DNA from: Gammaproteobacteria bacterium
GTDB taxonomy: Bacteria > Pseudomonadota > Gammaproteobacteria > UBA6429 > Thiohalophilaceae
NCBI GenBank assembly: GCA_024275915.1
Contig: JAJRYG010000054.1
Span: 1 to 45,098 of the forward strand
Length of the DNA: 45,098 bases
Direction of reading: 5' to 3'
In this document: positions 26,363 to 35,237 of the stretch, in pieces
Layout: every line of letters begins with the position of its first letter
Position numbering within the stretch: the stretch's first letter is position 1
Notes under the pieces: model-generated
The model's database searches: none
Told to the model about the DNA's origin: nothing
Seen by the model: only the letters and a program-made list of their open reading frames with translations
Program-made: the position numbers and the translations under genes

Positions 26363-26635
26363 GTGAATAAAACCGAATTAATAGATGCCGTAGCCGAGAG
26401 CGCGGATATTTCCAAAGCAGCAGCGACACGCGCGGTCGACACGGTTCTGGAAAGCATTACTTCCAGCCTTGCCAACGGTGATTCCGTCGCTCTGGTAGGT
26501 TTTGGCACCTTCAGTGTCAAGGATCGTGCCGCCCGCACAGGCCGTAATCCGCGCACCGGCGAGCCCATTGATATCCCGGCAGCAAAAGTTCCTTCATTTA
26601 AGGCTGGTAAAGCGCTCAAAGATGCCGTAAACTAG
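26363..26635 (+). CDS. hupB: DNA-binding protein HU
   Basis: A 90-residue histone-like HU subunit that bends and compacts DNA. Family hallmarks: [11 protein letters not shown] start, GFGTF at the turn into the arms, and the arm motif [13 protein letters not shown] with the intercalating proline region. GTG start follows AGGGGGATCTT. It sits between lon and ppiD as in E. coli. Only 15 bases separate its stop from tRNA-Val, with no terminator before 26821, so the mRNA probably continues through two tRNAs. Confidence 0.97.
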   Translation: MNKTELIDAVAESADISKAAATRAVDTVLESITSSLANGDSVALVGFGTFSVKDRAARTGRNPRTGEPIDIPAAKVPSFKAGKALKDAVN

Positions 26636-26650
26636 CGCGCCTTCGACATA

Positions 26651-26726
26651 GGGTGCTTAGCTCAGCTGGGAGAGCATCGCCCTTACAAGGCGAGGGTCGG
26701 GGGTTCGATCCCCTCAGCACCCACCA
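26651..26726 (+). tRNA. tRNA-Val (TAC)
   Basis: The GGGTGCT acceptor pairs with AGCACCC, followed by A and an encoded CCA. Stem TCGCC/GGCGA, loop CTTACAA with anticodon TAC. It starts 15 bases after hupB with no promoter of its own visible. Confidence 0.97.
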
Positions 26727-26732
26727 GAAAGT

Positions 26733-26809
26733 GGACCGGTAGTTCAGCTGGTTAGAATGCCGGCCTGTCACGCCGGAGGTCGCGGGTTCGAGTCCCGTCC
26801 GGTCCGCCA
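26733..26809 (+). tRNA. tRNA-Asp (GTC)
   Basis: The GGACCGG acceptor pairs with CCGGTCC, followed by G and an encoded CCA. Stem CCGGC/GCCGG, loop CTGTCAC with anticodon GTC. Six bases after tRNA-Val, so the two are cut from one transcript. Confidence 0.97.
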
Positions 26810-26820
26810 ACAACGAAAAA

Positions 26821-26853
26821 AGGCGTGCAAAATTGTTTGCACGCCTTTTTTTT
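26821..26853 (+). terminator. Intrinsic terminator after tRNA-Asp
   Basis: The perfect stem GGCGTGCAAA/TTTGCACGCC with a 4-base loop, followed by eight T. It ends the hupB-tRNA unit and separates it from ppiD. Confidence 0.95.
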
Positions 26854-26893
26854 ATTTGCTAACTGATAAATTACACAAAGTATCCAAATCACC

Positions 26894-28819
26894 ATGTTGC
26901 AGTCAATTCGCGATCGCGCCCAGGGTATTGCTGTCTGGCTTATTGTCGGTCTGATCATTATCACCTTCGCTCTGTTTGGTCTGAGCAGTTATCTGTCTGG
27001 CGCTTCCAAGTCGGTTGTTGCCACGGTCAATGGTGAGGAAATCATTGAATCCGATTTTATCCGTGAATATCAGAATTATCAGCAGCGTCTGCAGCAGATT
27101 CTGGGCAAGAACTATCGTCCGGAAATGTTCCAGGAAAGTGTCATGAAGAAGCGGGTACTCGATGGCATGATCGATCGGGAGCTGATTGCCCAGTCGCTGG
27201 AAGACGACAAGTTTTATGTTTCACCGCAGTTGCTTGTCGCGGCACTGAAGAAGATAGAGGCCTTCCAGGATGAGTCAGGCCAGTTCTCCTCCGAACGCTA
27301 CCTGCAGGTCTTGAAATCACAGCGCATTCGGCCTGAGCTGTTCGAAATGCAGATGATGCAGGATCTGGCCAATGATTACCTGCGCTCCGGGCTGGAACGC
27401 TCGGCCTTTGTCACGGCAAAACAGGCTGAGCAGATTGAAGTTCTGCAAAAGCAGCAACGACGCATTGGCTATTTTGTTCTGGCCGCGGCCGATTATCGTA
27501 AAGCCATCAGCCTCAGTGACGATGAAATCCAGGCCTATTATGACGAGCACAAGGATGAATTCAGAACACCGGAAAAGGTTTCGGTCGACTACGTCGAACT
27601 GAAGCTTGAAGATGTGGCAAAGCAGATCGATATTGATGATGGCGATATCAAGGCCTACTACGAATCCCACAAGAGCAATTTCATGACGGCCGGCGAGAAG
27701 CGCCGTGTTCGTCATATCCTGGTGCTGGTTGATGATAAAACCGATGATGCGACAGCAAAGGCCAGGGCAGAAGAAATTCTGGCACGTCTGCAAAAGGGTG
27801 AAAACTTCGAGGCCCTGGCTCGCAAGGAGTCACAGGACCCCGGTTCGGCCGCCCAGGGCGGAGACCTGGGTCTGATCGGCAAGGGTGTCATGGACAAGGC
27901 CTTCGAGGATGCCGCGTTTGCTCTTGAGCTGAATGCCCTGAGTTCACCAGTACGTTCCCGGTTTGGATACCACATCATTCGCGTGGATGAAATCCAGCCG
28001 CAAAAGGTCAAGCCGCTGGCTGAGGTCAAGGAGCAGATCCGTCGTGAGCTGCAACTGGAGCAGGCCGAGACACGTTTCTATCAGGACGTGGATACCCTCA
28101 ATAATCTCAGTTACGAAGTACCCGATACCCTCGAACCCATTGTCGATGAACTAGGGCTGAAGATTAAACAGAGCCCGTTGATGAACCGTGGCGGTGGGAC
28201 CGGCATTTTTGCCGACCGCAAGTTGATGAATGCCATTTTCCATGACGAAGTACTGAATCAGGGCAAAAACAGCGAAATGATCGAGCTGTCGGATACCCAC
28301 ATGGTGGTCTTGCGTCTGCGCGAACATCAGCAGGCAAAACCCCAGACCCTGGAGCAGATCAAGCCGATGATCACGGCGCGCCTGAAGAACGAAAAGGCCA
28401 TGGAGCAGATCAGGAAAGATGCCGAATCGGCACTGGAGAAAATCAAGGCGGGGGAAAGTCCGCAGGCGGTGGCCAGTGCCCATAAACACAGCTGGATCGA
28501 TTCCATTGTCGTCACTCGTCAGCCCGGCAAGGAAGACAAGCTCAATCCGGCAATTCGCAAGGACGTGTTCAGTATGGCCAAACCCGAAGTAGGCAAACCC
28601 GTCTATGGCATGACGTTCCTTCCCGGTGGTGATATTGCGATTATTGCCTTGCAGGAAGTCATTGCTGGCAACAGCGTAGACGCAGCGGAACTGACGTCCA
28701 TGCGTGAACAGTTGGCCAGCATGTATGGACAGGAAGAGTTTTCTGCCTATATCAACTATCTGAAGAGCCAGGCCAAAATTACCACAAACCTGAAGATGTC
28801 AGACGAAGACAACCAGTAA
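26894..28819 (+). CDS. ppiD: Periplasmic folding chaperone PpiD (SurA_N/parvulin)
   Basis: A 641-residue inner-membrane-anchored periplasmic chaperone that assists outer-membrane and secreted proteins near the Sec translocon. A single N-terminal membrane anchor (about 12-34, GIAVWLIVGLIIITFALFGL) is followed by a SurA-type N-terminal domain, then a parvulin domain (about 265-365) with VRHILV, LARKESQDPGSAAQGGDLG and RSRFGYHIIRV, then a long C-terminal chaperone region. The length fits PpiD (about 620). It follows hupB, its usual neighbour. Confidence 0.95.
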   Translation: MLQSIRDRAQGIAVWLIVGLIIITFALFGLSSYLSGASKSVVATVNGEEIIESDFIREYQNYQQRLQQILGKNYRPEMFQESVMKKRVLDGMIDRELIAQSLEDDKFYVSPQLLVAALKKIEAFQDESGQFSSERYLQVLKSQRIRPELFEMQMMQDLANDYLRSGLERSAFVTAKQAEQIEVLQKQQRRIGYFVLAAADYRKAISLSDDEIQAYYDEHKDEFRTPEKVSVDYVELKLEDVAKQIDIDDGDIKAYYESHKSNFMTAGEKRRVRHILVLVDDKTDDATAKARAEEILARLQKGENFEALARKESQDPGSAAQGGDLGLIGKGVMDKAFEDAAFALELNALSSPVRSRFGYHIIRVDEIQPQKVKPLAEVKEQIRRELQLEQAETRFYQDVDTLNNLSYEVPDTLEPIVDELGLKIKQSPLMNRGGGTGIFADRKLMNAIFHDEVLNQGKNSEMIELSDTHMVVLRLREHQQAKPQTLEQIKPMITARLKNEKAMEQIRKDAESALEKIKAGESPQAVASAHKHSWIDSIVVTRQPGKEDKLNPAIRKDVFSMAKPEVGKPVYGMTFLPGGDIAIIALQEVIAGNSVDAAELTSMREQLASMYGQEEFSAYINYLKSQAKITTNLKMSDEDNQ

Positions 28820-28827
28820 AATAACTG

Positions 28828-28870
28828 ACAAAGGGGGCCAGTGGCTCCCTTTGTTGTTCTGAATTTTTTG
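28828..28870 (+). terminator. Probable terminator after ppiD
   Basis: ACAAAGGG-GCC pairs with GGC-CCCTTTGT (28828-28854, one bulge), followed by a T-rich tail that includes TTTTTT. It starts 9 bases after the ppiD stop. Confidence 0.55.
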
Positions 28871-28940
28871 AAATTGCACTCGGTGTAACCGCCATGACAT
28901 CGTGGCGCTAAAATAATAATCATAATTAAGGAGTCATGCG

Positions 28941-30230
28941 GTGTTCAAACTGAAACTCCATTGGCAGATCCTCATTGCCCTGGTGCTGGCAGTCATTGCC
29001 GGCATGCTGGCCGGCAAGACAGCCGGTCTGTTCGGCGTGGCCTTCTATTCGGCTTTCGACTTTGTCGGTACCCTGTTTCTCAATGCGCTGAAAATGATCA
29101 TCGTCCCCTTGATCATTTCTTCCCTCATTGTCGGCATCGCCGGGGTTGGTGGGACGCAGGGCCTCGGACGTCTGGGTGGCAAGACCCTGGTATATTATTT
29201 CGTCACCAGCCTGCTGGCCATTCTCACCGGCCTGTTCTTCGTCAACCTGTTTTCTCCCGGCATTATCGACGGTGTCCCTGCAAGGGAAATCCTCGGTCTG
29301 GACGTGCCACTGGAAACCGGGGTTGCCGCGAAGGTGGCGGAAAAGGGCATGGGCGACATTGCCGAAGTCTTCCTGCGCATGGTGCCTCCCAACGTGGTGG
29401 GGGCGGCGGCCAATGGCCAGATGCTGGGCCTGATCTTTTTCGGTCTGCTGTTCGGATATTTCATGACCCGGATCCCCCGTGCGCAGGCTGATGGCCAGTT
29501 TGTGTTCTGGCAGGGTATCTACAGCACCATGATGAAAATTACAGACTGGGTGATGAAATTTGCCCCCATTGGGGTGTTCGCCCTGGTGGCCAAGGTGATT
29601 GCCGGTATCGAGCCTGAACAGGTGGGGGATCTGGCCGGTTCGCTGGGGATTTTCTTCGTAACCGTGCTCATTGCCCTTGCCACCCATGTCTTCATCACCC
29701 TGCCGCTGATGCTGCGTTTCATCGCCCGGGTGAACCCGCTGCGCCTGTATCCGGCCATGGCGCCGGCGCTGCTCACCGCGTTCTCCACGGCTTCGTCTTC
29801 GGCAACCTTGCCCCTGACCCTCGATTGCGTGGAAAAGAATGCCGGCGTCTCCAACCGTACCAGCAGCTTCGTTCTGCCACTTGGTGCAACCGTGAACATG
29901 GATGGTACCGCCCTGTATGAATGTGTGGCGGCGATATTCATTGCCCAGGCCTATGGGCTGGAACTGAGTATCGTGACCCAGTTCACCATCGTGCTCATTG
30001 CTTTGCTGACTTCCATCGGTGTGGCCGGTATTCCCGCTGCTTCTCTGGTGGCCATCACCATCATTCTGACGAGTATCGGCCTGCCTCTGGAAGCGCTGGG
30101 CCTGATCCTGGCGGTGGACCGTATCCTCGACATGTTTCGTACCTCGGTCAATGTCTTCAGTGATTCCAGCGGCGCGGTGATCATCGCCCGACTGGAAGGT
30201 GAAAAAGACATTCTGACAGCATCCCGTTGA
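28941..30230 (+). CDS. Dicarboxylate/amino-acid:cation symporter (DAACS family)
   Basis: A 429-residue glutamate/dicarboxylate-type symporter (GltP/DctA/GltPh relatives) that imports acidic substrates with Na+ or H+. Eight membrane helices and two re-entrant hairpins are expected. Visible signatures are the serine-rich loop TASSSATLPLTLDCVEKNAG (HP1), NMDGT in LPLGATVNMDGTALYE (TM7), the SIGVAGIPAA hairpin (HP2), and DRILDMFRTSVNVFSD in TM8. Whether it takes aspartate/glutamate or C4-dicarboxylates is not decidable by eye. GTG start with AAGGAG upstream. The K+ channel gene follows after 12 bp, suggesting a two-gene operon. Confidence 0.92.
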   Translation: MFKLKLHWQILIALVLAVIAGMLAGKTAGLFGVAFYSAFDFVGTLFLNALKMIIVPLIISSLIVGIAGVGGTQGLGRLGGKTLVYYFVTSLLAILTGLFFVNLFSPGIIDGVPAREILGLDVPLETGVAAKVAEKGMGDIAEVFLRMVPPNVVGAAANGQMLGLIFFGLLFGYFMTRIPRAQADGQFVFWQGIYSTMMKITDWVMKFAPIGVFALVAKVIAGIEPEQVGDLAGSLGIFFVTVLIALATHVFITLPLMLRFIARVNPLRLYPAMAPALLTAFSTASSSATLPLTLDCVEKNAGVSNRTSSFVLPLGATVNMDGTALYECVAAIFIAQAYGLELSIVTQFTIVLIALLTSIGVAGIPAASLVAITIILTSIGLPLEALGLILAVDRILDMFRTSVNVFSDSSGAVIIARLEGEKDILTASR

Positions 30231-30242
30231 GATGTTCAGAAC

Positions 30243-30905
30243 ATGACGGTTCGGGGCAATTTCATCTATTTGCTGATTTCGCTGCTGACCTTTCTGGTGT
30301 TGCTGGCCGTGATGAAACAGTACCCACAGATTGGTGGTAATCGGTTCATCTCGATACTTATCGAAGCCACCCTGATGGTGGCCATCTGGAGCCTGGTCAG
30401 GAACAAGTTCTGGTTCTATGTGGGGGTGGCGCTGATTGGCATCGGTGCGGTGGGAATTGTACTGCAGTTTCTGTTCGACATTGAGGGGCTGCACCTCATC
30501 AACATCATTACCGTCTTCCTGTTCTATTTCATGTCCACGGTGATAGCCTTTGAGGCGCTGCTGAGCCCGACAGCGATCGATATCAACAAGATCATCGGCT
30601 CTATTTCCGTCTACCTGCTGGTGGGGATAAACTGGGCTTTCATCTACTATTTCGCCGAGCTGGCTACCCCCGGTTCATTCTCGGGATACAGCCTGGATCC
30701 CCAAGGCAAGGCGACACTGTTCGATCTGATCTATTACAGTTATGTCACCCTCTCGACCCTGGGGTATGGTGACATTACCCCGCTCACGCCCGTGGTACGG
30801 GCTCTGGCGATGATCGAGGCCCTGTTCGGTCAGTTCTATATCGCCATTCTGGTCGCCGTCCTGGTCGGCACCCACATTTCCACGCACCTCTCTGGCAAAA
30901 AATAA
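30243..30905 (+). CDS. Potassium channel protein (Ion_trans_2)
   Basis: A 220-residue membrane protein with about six hydrophobic helices, ending in a pore module: helix, re-entrant pore loop with selectivity filter T-L-G-Y-G-D at 172-177, final helix. No cytoplasmic RCK/TrkA domain and no cyclic-nucleotide domain are attached. The extra N-terminal helices lack the arginine ladder of a voltage sensor. It should be a K+ channel with unknown gating. It starts 12 bp after the symporter. The pairing may serve charge balance during substrate uptake (inference). Confidence 0.87.
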   Translation: MTVRGNFIYLLISLLTFLVLLAVMKQYPQIGGNRFISILIEATLMVAIWSLVRNKFWFYVGVALIGIGAVGIVLQFLFDIEGLHLINIITVFLFYFMSTVIAFEALLSPTAIDINKIIGSISVYLLVGINWAFIYYFAELATPGSFSGYSLDPQGKATLFDLIYYSYVTLSTLGYGDITPLTPVVRALAMIEALFGQFYIAILVAVLVGTHISTHLSGKK

Positions 30906-30936
30906 ACCGAATTGCACAAAATCTCGCTGAACTGGC

Positions 30937-30964
30937 AAAAAAATCCCCGCACAGGCGGGGATTT
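30937..30964 (-). terminator. Intrinsic terminator of fabI
   Basis: ATCCCCGC/GCGGGGAT with a 4-base loop. Read on the minus strand it is followed by a run of seven T, 22 bases after the fabI stop. On the plus strand it can also stop transcription from the channel gene weakly. Confidence 0.85.
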
Positions 30965-30986
30965 CGGGTTCCCTGGGGAAAATGGC

Positions 30987-31778
30987 TCAATCGGCATCCA
31001 GGGGACGCATGCCAACCCGGCTGTAGCCCGAATCCACATAGGTGACTTCTCCGGTAATCCCGGCGGCCAGATCCGAGCAGAGGAAGGCGGCAGCATTGCC
31101 CACCTGTTCGATGGTGACGTTGCGGCGCAGCGGCGCCGTTTTTTCCACTTCGTCGAGCATCTTGCGGAAGTTGTTGATGCCAGCGGCGGCCAGGGTGCGG
31201 ATGGGACCGGCGGAGATGGCATTGACACGGATGCCATCGGGACCGAGGCTCTGCGCCATGTAGCGTACATTGGCCTCAAGGCTGGCCTTGGCCAGGCCCA
31301 TGACGTTGTAATTGGGCATGGCTCGTTCGGCGCCCAGGTAGCTGAGCGTCAGCAGGGCGGCGTCACGGCCTTCCATCATGTTGCGACCGGCCTTGGCCAG
31401 GGCGGCAAAACTGTAGGAGCTGATTTCATGGGCGGTCAGGAAACCTTCACGGGTGACACTGTCGAGATAGTCCCCTTCGAGCTCGTTTCTGGGCGCAAAG
31501 GCCACCGAATGAATGATGATGTCCAGGCCATCCCAGTAATTGTCCAGGTTTTCGAACACGGCCTCGATCTGTTCATCACTGCCCACATCACAGGGCAGGA
31601 CAATTTCCGAATCCAGCTCGGCGGCCATCTTGTCCACCCGGCCTTCGAGTTTTTCATTCTGGAATGTAAAGGCCAGTTCGGCACCTTCACGGTGCATGGC
31701 CTGGGCAATGCCCCAGGCGATAGAGCGAGTACTGGCGAGACCAACGATGAGAGCACGTTTACCTTGCAGGAAACCCAT
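30987..31778 (-). CDS. fabI: Enoyl-[acyl-carrier-protein] reductase (NADH)
   Basis: A 263-residue short-chain dehydrogenase-type FabI. It reduces trans-2-enoyl-ACP with NADH, the last step of each fatty-acid elongation cycle, and is the target of triclosan. The catalytic pair Y157-x6-K164 (NYNVMGLAK) and Y147 (SYLGAERA) are in place, with LIVGLAST at the dinucleotide site and the substrate-loop region [16 protein letters not shown]. It sits on the minus strand between the channel gene and the ABC importer. The fabI-importer adjacency matches Pseudomonas gene order. Confidence 0.97.
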   Translation of the reverse strand: MGFLQGKRALIVGLASTRSIAWGIAQAMHREGAELAFTFQNEKLEGRVDKMAAELDSEIVLPCDVGSDEQIEAVFENLDNYWDGLDIIIHSVAFAPRNELEGDYLDSVTREGFLTAHEISSYSFAALAKAGRNMMEGRDAALLTLSYLGAERAMPNYNVMGLAKASLEANVRYMAQSLGPDGIRVNAISAGPIRTLAAAGINNFRKMLDEVEKTAPLRRNVTIEQVGNAAAFLCSDLAAGITGEVTYVDSGYSRVGMRPLDAD

Positions 31779-31883
31779 AGTGATTACCTTTGTAATATTT
31801 TGTCTGGAATTGTCTGGCTGTTACGGGATACATCGTATAATCTGGCAGCCTTCACTGATAATTTGCCGTACCATAACGTAAAT

Positions 31884-31904
31884 TTCCCCTTGCGAAAAGG
31901 GGAA
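31884..31904. promoter_or_regulatory. Inverted repeat in the fabI/ABC-importer divergent region
   Basis: TTCCCCTT and AAGGGGAA are perfect 8-bp arms around a 5-base loop. The hairpin lies 40 bases before the solute-binding protein start in the 165-bp divergent spacer. It could be an operator or an mRNA leader hairpin; nothing else decides between these. A TATAAT-like element lies near 31836. Confidence 0.4.
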
Positions 31905-31943
31905 CTGTAAAACCGGGCCGACGGGAGAGAGAAAACACGTACC

Positions 31944-34148
31944 ATGCATGGAATATTACACCGTCAGAAAGGGCGGTTAACAGGCAATGGGCTGCTTTAC
32001 CTGGGTATTGTGCTGATACTGCTGTTGTCCGGTTGTCAACAGGGTGAGTGGAACAATCCCTATCCGGCATCCCAACAGGGCAAGAATATACTCTATTCCT
32101 CCTTTTCCCAGCGTCCCAGTCATCTGGATCCGGTACGTGCCTATTCATCTAATGAATATCTGTTTATCGGCCAGATCTATGAGCCACCACTGCAATACCA
32201 TTATCTCAAGCGGCCCTACACGCTCAGCCCCCTGACCGCCAGCCAGATGCCGGAGGTGACCTACCTCGATGCCAGTGGACAGGTGTTGGCAAGGGATGCC
32301 GAAGCAAAAGACATTGCCTACAGCGTCTATACCATCCACATCAAGCCCGGTATCCGCTTTCAGCCTCATCCTGCTTTTGCCCGTGATGCGGCCGGTCAGC
32401 TGCTGTATCGAGATCTCGATGAGGCAAGGCTGGAACATGTCCGCACCCTGCGGGATTTCAAGGTCACGGGATCCCGCACCCTGACTGCCGCAGATTATGT
32501 CTATCAGATCAAGCGACTGGCCCATCCACGTTACACCTCGCCTATCCAGGGCCTGATGAATGAGTTCATCGTGGGTCTGAAAGACTATGCCGCCACCCTC
32601 GCCGAGGTGGACAAGGCAGTGGGCTCGGAGCAGTGGATCGATCTGCGCAAATACCCCCTGGAAGGGGTGGAAGTGGTCGATGAACTGACCTACCGGATCC
32701 GGATCAAGGGCAAATACCCGCAATTGTTGTACTGGCTAGCCATGCCGTTTTTTGCCCCGATGCCCTGGGAGGCCGAGCAGTTCTACAGTTATCCGGCCAT
32801 GCAGTCGCTCAACATTACCCTGGACTGGTATCCGGTGGGGACCGGCGCCTACATGCTGACGGTCAACAATCCCAACCGGCAGATGATCATGGTGCGTAAT
32901 CCCAATTTCCACGCCATGAACTATCCCGCTGAAGGGGAGGCGGGTGATCGTGAAGCTGGCCTGCTGGTGGATGCGGGCAAGAAGCTGCCCTTCATCGACC
33001 AGGTGATCTACAGCCTGGAAAAGGAATCCATTCCCTACTGGAACAAGTTCCTGCAGGGCTATTACGATGTCTCCGGGATCAGCTCCGACAGTTTCGATCA
33101 GGCCATTCAGTTTACCAGCTCCGGTGACACGGAGCTGACGCCCCTGATGAAGGAAAAGGGCATACAGCTGCAGACCGAGGTACAGACCTCCACCTTCTAC
33201 CTGGGCTTCAACATGCTGGATCCGGTGGTGGGCGGGGATTCGCAGCGGGCCCGCCTGCTGCGCCGGGCCATTTCCATCGCCGTCAACTACGAGGAATACA
33301 TCTCCATCTTCTCCAATGGCCGTGGTATCGCCGCCCAGGGCATCATTCCACCGGGCATCTTCGGCCACCGTGAGGGCAGGGAGGGCATCAATCCTTATGT
33401 CTACGACTGGGTCAACGGCCGGCCCCAGCGCAAGCCCATCGAAGAGGCCAAACGCCTGCTGGCCGAGGCCGGCTATCCCAATGGCCGGAATGCCAAAACC
33501 GGCAAGCCTTTGTTGCTGCATCTGGACATCACCGGTGGCGGCCCCGAAGACAAGGCCAACTTCGACTGGTTCCGCAAGCAGTTTCGCAAGATCGATCTGG
33601 AGCTGGTTATCCGCAATACCGACTACAACCGCTTTCAGGAAAAGATGCGCAAGGGCAATGCGCAGCTGTTTACCTGGGGCTGGAATGCGGACTATCCAGA
33701 TCCGGAAAATTTCCTGTTCCTGCTCTATGGTCCCAATGGCAAGGTCAGGCATCATGGTGAAAACGCCGCCAATTACGAAAATCCCGAGTTTGATCGCCTG
33801 TTCGACCAGATGAAGAACATGCCCAATTCACCCGAGCGCCAGGCTATCATCGACACAATGGTGGAAATCACCCGTCGTGATGCGCCCTGGCTGTGGGGGC
33901 TTCATCCCAAGCAGTTTATCCTGCATCATAGCTGGTACATGAACGTCAAACCCAATCTCATGGCCCACAACACACTGATGTACAAGCGCCTCGATCCGGC
34001 GCTGCGGGAAGAAAAGCGCAAGGCCTGGAACAAGCCTGTCGTCTGGCCCATTGGTCTGTTGCTGTTGATCATGATCATCAGCCTGGTACCCGCGGTCATG
34101 GCCTACCGGCGACAGGAACACCAGTCCGCGGCACAGAAGGGACACTGA
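31944..34148 (+). CDS. Peptide ABC transporter, solute-binding lipoprotein (family 5)
   Basis: A 734-residue extracellular solute-binding protein (SBP_bac_5, DppA/OppA/YejA type) that delivers oligopeptide-like ligands to the importer encoded downstream. It has a signal with lipobox LSGC (C31), then the family core: YSSNEYLFIGQIYEPPL, GTGAYMLTVNNPNR, RLLRRAISIAVNYEEY, WGWNADYPDPENFLFLLYG. It is longer than most members (about 520-620). It also ends in a second hydrophobic helix (about 699-721, GLLLLIMIISLVPAVMAY) with a basic tail, so it is probably anchored at both ends. ATG follows GGGAGAGAG. The next gene begins immediately after its stop. Confidence 0.9.
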   Translation: MHGILHRQKGRLTGNGLLYLGIVLILLLSGCQQGEWNNPYPASQQGKNILYSSFSQRPSHLDPVRAYSSNEYLFIGQIYEPPLQYHYLKRPYTLSPLTASQMPEVTYLDASGQVLARDAEAKDIAYSVYTIHIKPGIRFQPHPAFARDAAGQLLYRDLDEARLEHVRTLRDFKVTGSRTLTAADYVYQIKRLAHPRYTSPIQGLMNEFIVGLKDYAATLAEVDKAVGSEQWIDLRKYPLEGVEVVDELTYRIRIKGKYPQLLYWLAMPFFAPMPWEAEQFYSYPAMQSLNITLDWYPVGTGAYMLTVNNPNRQMIMVRNPNFHAMNYPAEGEAGDREAGLLVDAGKKLPFIDQVIYSLEKESIPYWNKFLQGYYDVSGISSDSFDQAIQFTSSGDTELTPLMKEKGIQLQTEVQTSTFYLGFNMLDPVVGGDSQRARLLRRAISIAVNYEEYISIFSNGRGIAAQGIIPPGIFGHREGREGINPYVYDWVNGRPQRKPIEEAKRLLAEAGYPNGRNAKTGKPLLLHLDITGGGPEDKANFDWFRKQFRKIDLELVIRNTDYNRFQEKMRKGNAQLFTWGWNADYPDPENFLFLLYGPNGKVRHHGENAANYENPEFDRLFDQMKNMPNSPERQAIIDTMVEITRRDAPWLWGLHPKQFILHHSWYMNVKPNLMAHNTLMYKRLDPALREEKRKAWNKPVVWPIGLLLLIMIISLVPAVMAYRRQEHQSAAQKGH

Positions 34149-35126
34149 ATGTTTGCCTATATCCTTCGCCGCATTTTCTATGCCATACCCATTCTCATCG
34201 GTGTCAACCTGCTGACCTTCACCCTGTTCTTCGTGGTCAACAGCCCCGACGACATGGCGCGCATGCATCTTGGAGAGAAACATCTGACTCCGGAGGCCAT
34301 TGAAAAATGGAAACACAATCGTGGTTATGACAAGCCACTGCTGTACAACGACAAGGCCGAAGGGGCAGGGAAATTCACCGACACCATTTTCTTCACCAAG
34401 TCGGTCAGCCTGTTCGCCTTTCGCTTTGGCAGTGCCGACGACGGCCGTGACATTGGCCAGGACATCCTGCAACGCATGTGGCCCAGTCTGGCTATTGCCG
34501 TGCCGGTGTTCATCGTCGGCATCCTCTTCAACATTACCTTTGCCCTGCTGCTGGCCTTCTTCCGCGGTACTTATCTGGATGTGTGGGGGGTGATCCTCTG
34601 CGTGGTACTCATGTCCATCTCGGCCCTGTTCTACATCATCGGCGGTCAGTATCTGGTGGGCAAGATGCTGCATCTGGTACCCATCTCCGGTTATGATACC
34701 GGGCTCAACAGCTTCAAGTTTCTGATCCTGCCGGTGATCATAGGCGTCATCGGCGGCATCGGCGCCGGCACCCGCTGGTACCGAACCATCTTTCTCGAAG
34801 AGATCAACAAGGACTACGTGCGCACCGCCCGTGCCAAGGGCTTGTCTGAGCTGCGCGTGCTGTTTCGCCATGTGCTGAAAAATGCCATGATCCCCATCCT
34901 CACCGGTGCCGTGGTGATCATTCCCCAGTTGTTCATGGGCAGTCTGCTCACCGAATCCTTCTTCGGCATTCCCGGCCTGGGCAGCTACACCATCGACGCC
35001 ATCCAGTCGCAGGATTTTGCCATCGTCCGTGCCATGGTATTCCTCGGCTCGGTCGCCTACATCGTCGGCCTGATCATGACCGACATTTCCTACACCCTGG
35101 TGGATCCCCGGATCAGGCTGGATTGA
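34149..35126 (+). CDS. Peptide ABC transporter permease (DppB/YejB type)
   Basis: A 325-residue inner-membrane permease with six helices expected. The N-terminus MFAYILRRIFYAIPILIGVNLLTF is typical of DppB/YejB. The EAA loop that contacts the ATPase is visible in DYVRTARAKGLSELRVLFRHVLKNA, followed by GSLLTESFFGIPGLGSY. It follows the binding protein directly and is 111 bp upstream of the second permease; that gap holds no recognisable element. Confidence 0.92.
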   Translation: MFAYILRRIFYAIPILIGVNLLTFTLFFVVNSPDDMARMHLGEKHLTPEAIEKWKHNRGYDKPLLYNDKAEGAGKFTDTIFFTKSVSLFAFRFGSADDGRDIGQDILQRMWPSLAIAVPVFIVGILFNITFALLLAFFRGTYLDVWGVILCVVLMSISALFYIIGGQYLVGKMLHLVPISGYDTGLNSFKFLILPVIIGVIGGIGAGTRWYRTIFLEEINKDYVRTARAKGLSELRVLFRHVLKNAMIPILTGAVVIIPQLFMGSLLTESFFGIPGLGSYTIDAIQSQDFAIVRAMVFLGSVAYIVGLIMTDISYTLVDPRIRLD

Positions 35127-35237
35127 CGACATGTTGCAAGAGACACGACACGCTTTCATGTACACGCCAGGCCTGCGGCAGAGCCGGGTGGTCCGCATGC
35201 CTTCTCCTGAACATCGGCTATACGGGGCTGGGCTGAC

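Noticed and set aside
28926-30494. Minus-strand open frame (522 codons) opposite the symporter
   Set aside because: Same reason: a compositional shadow of the DAACS symporter, without motifs.
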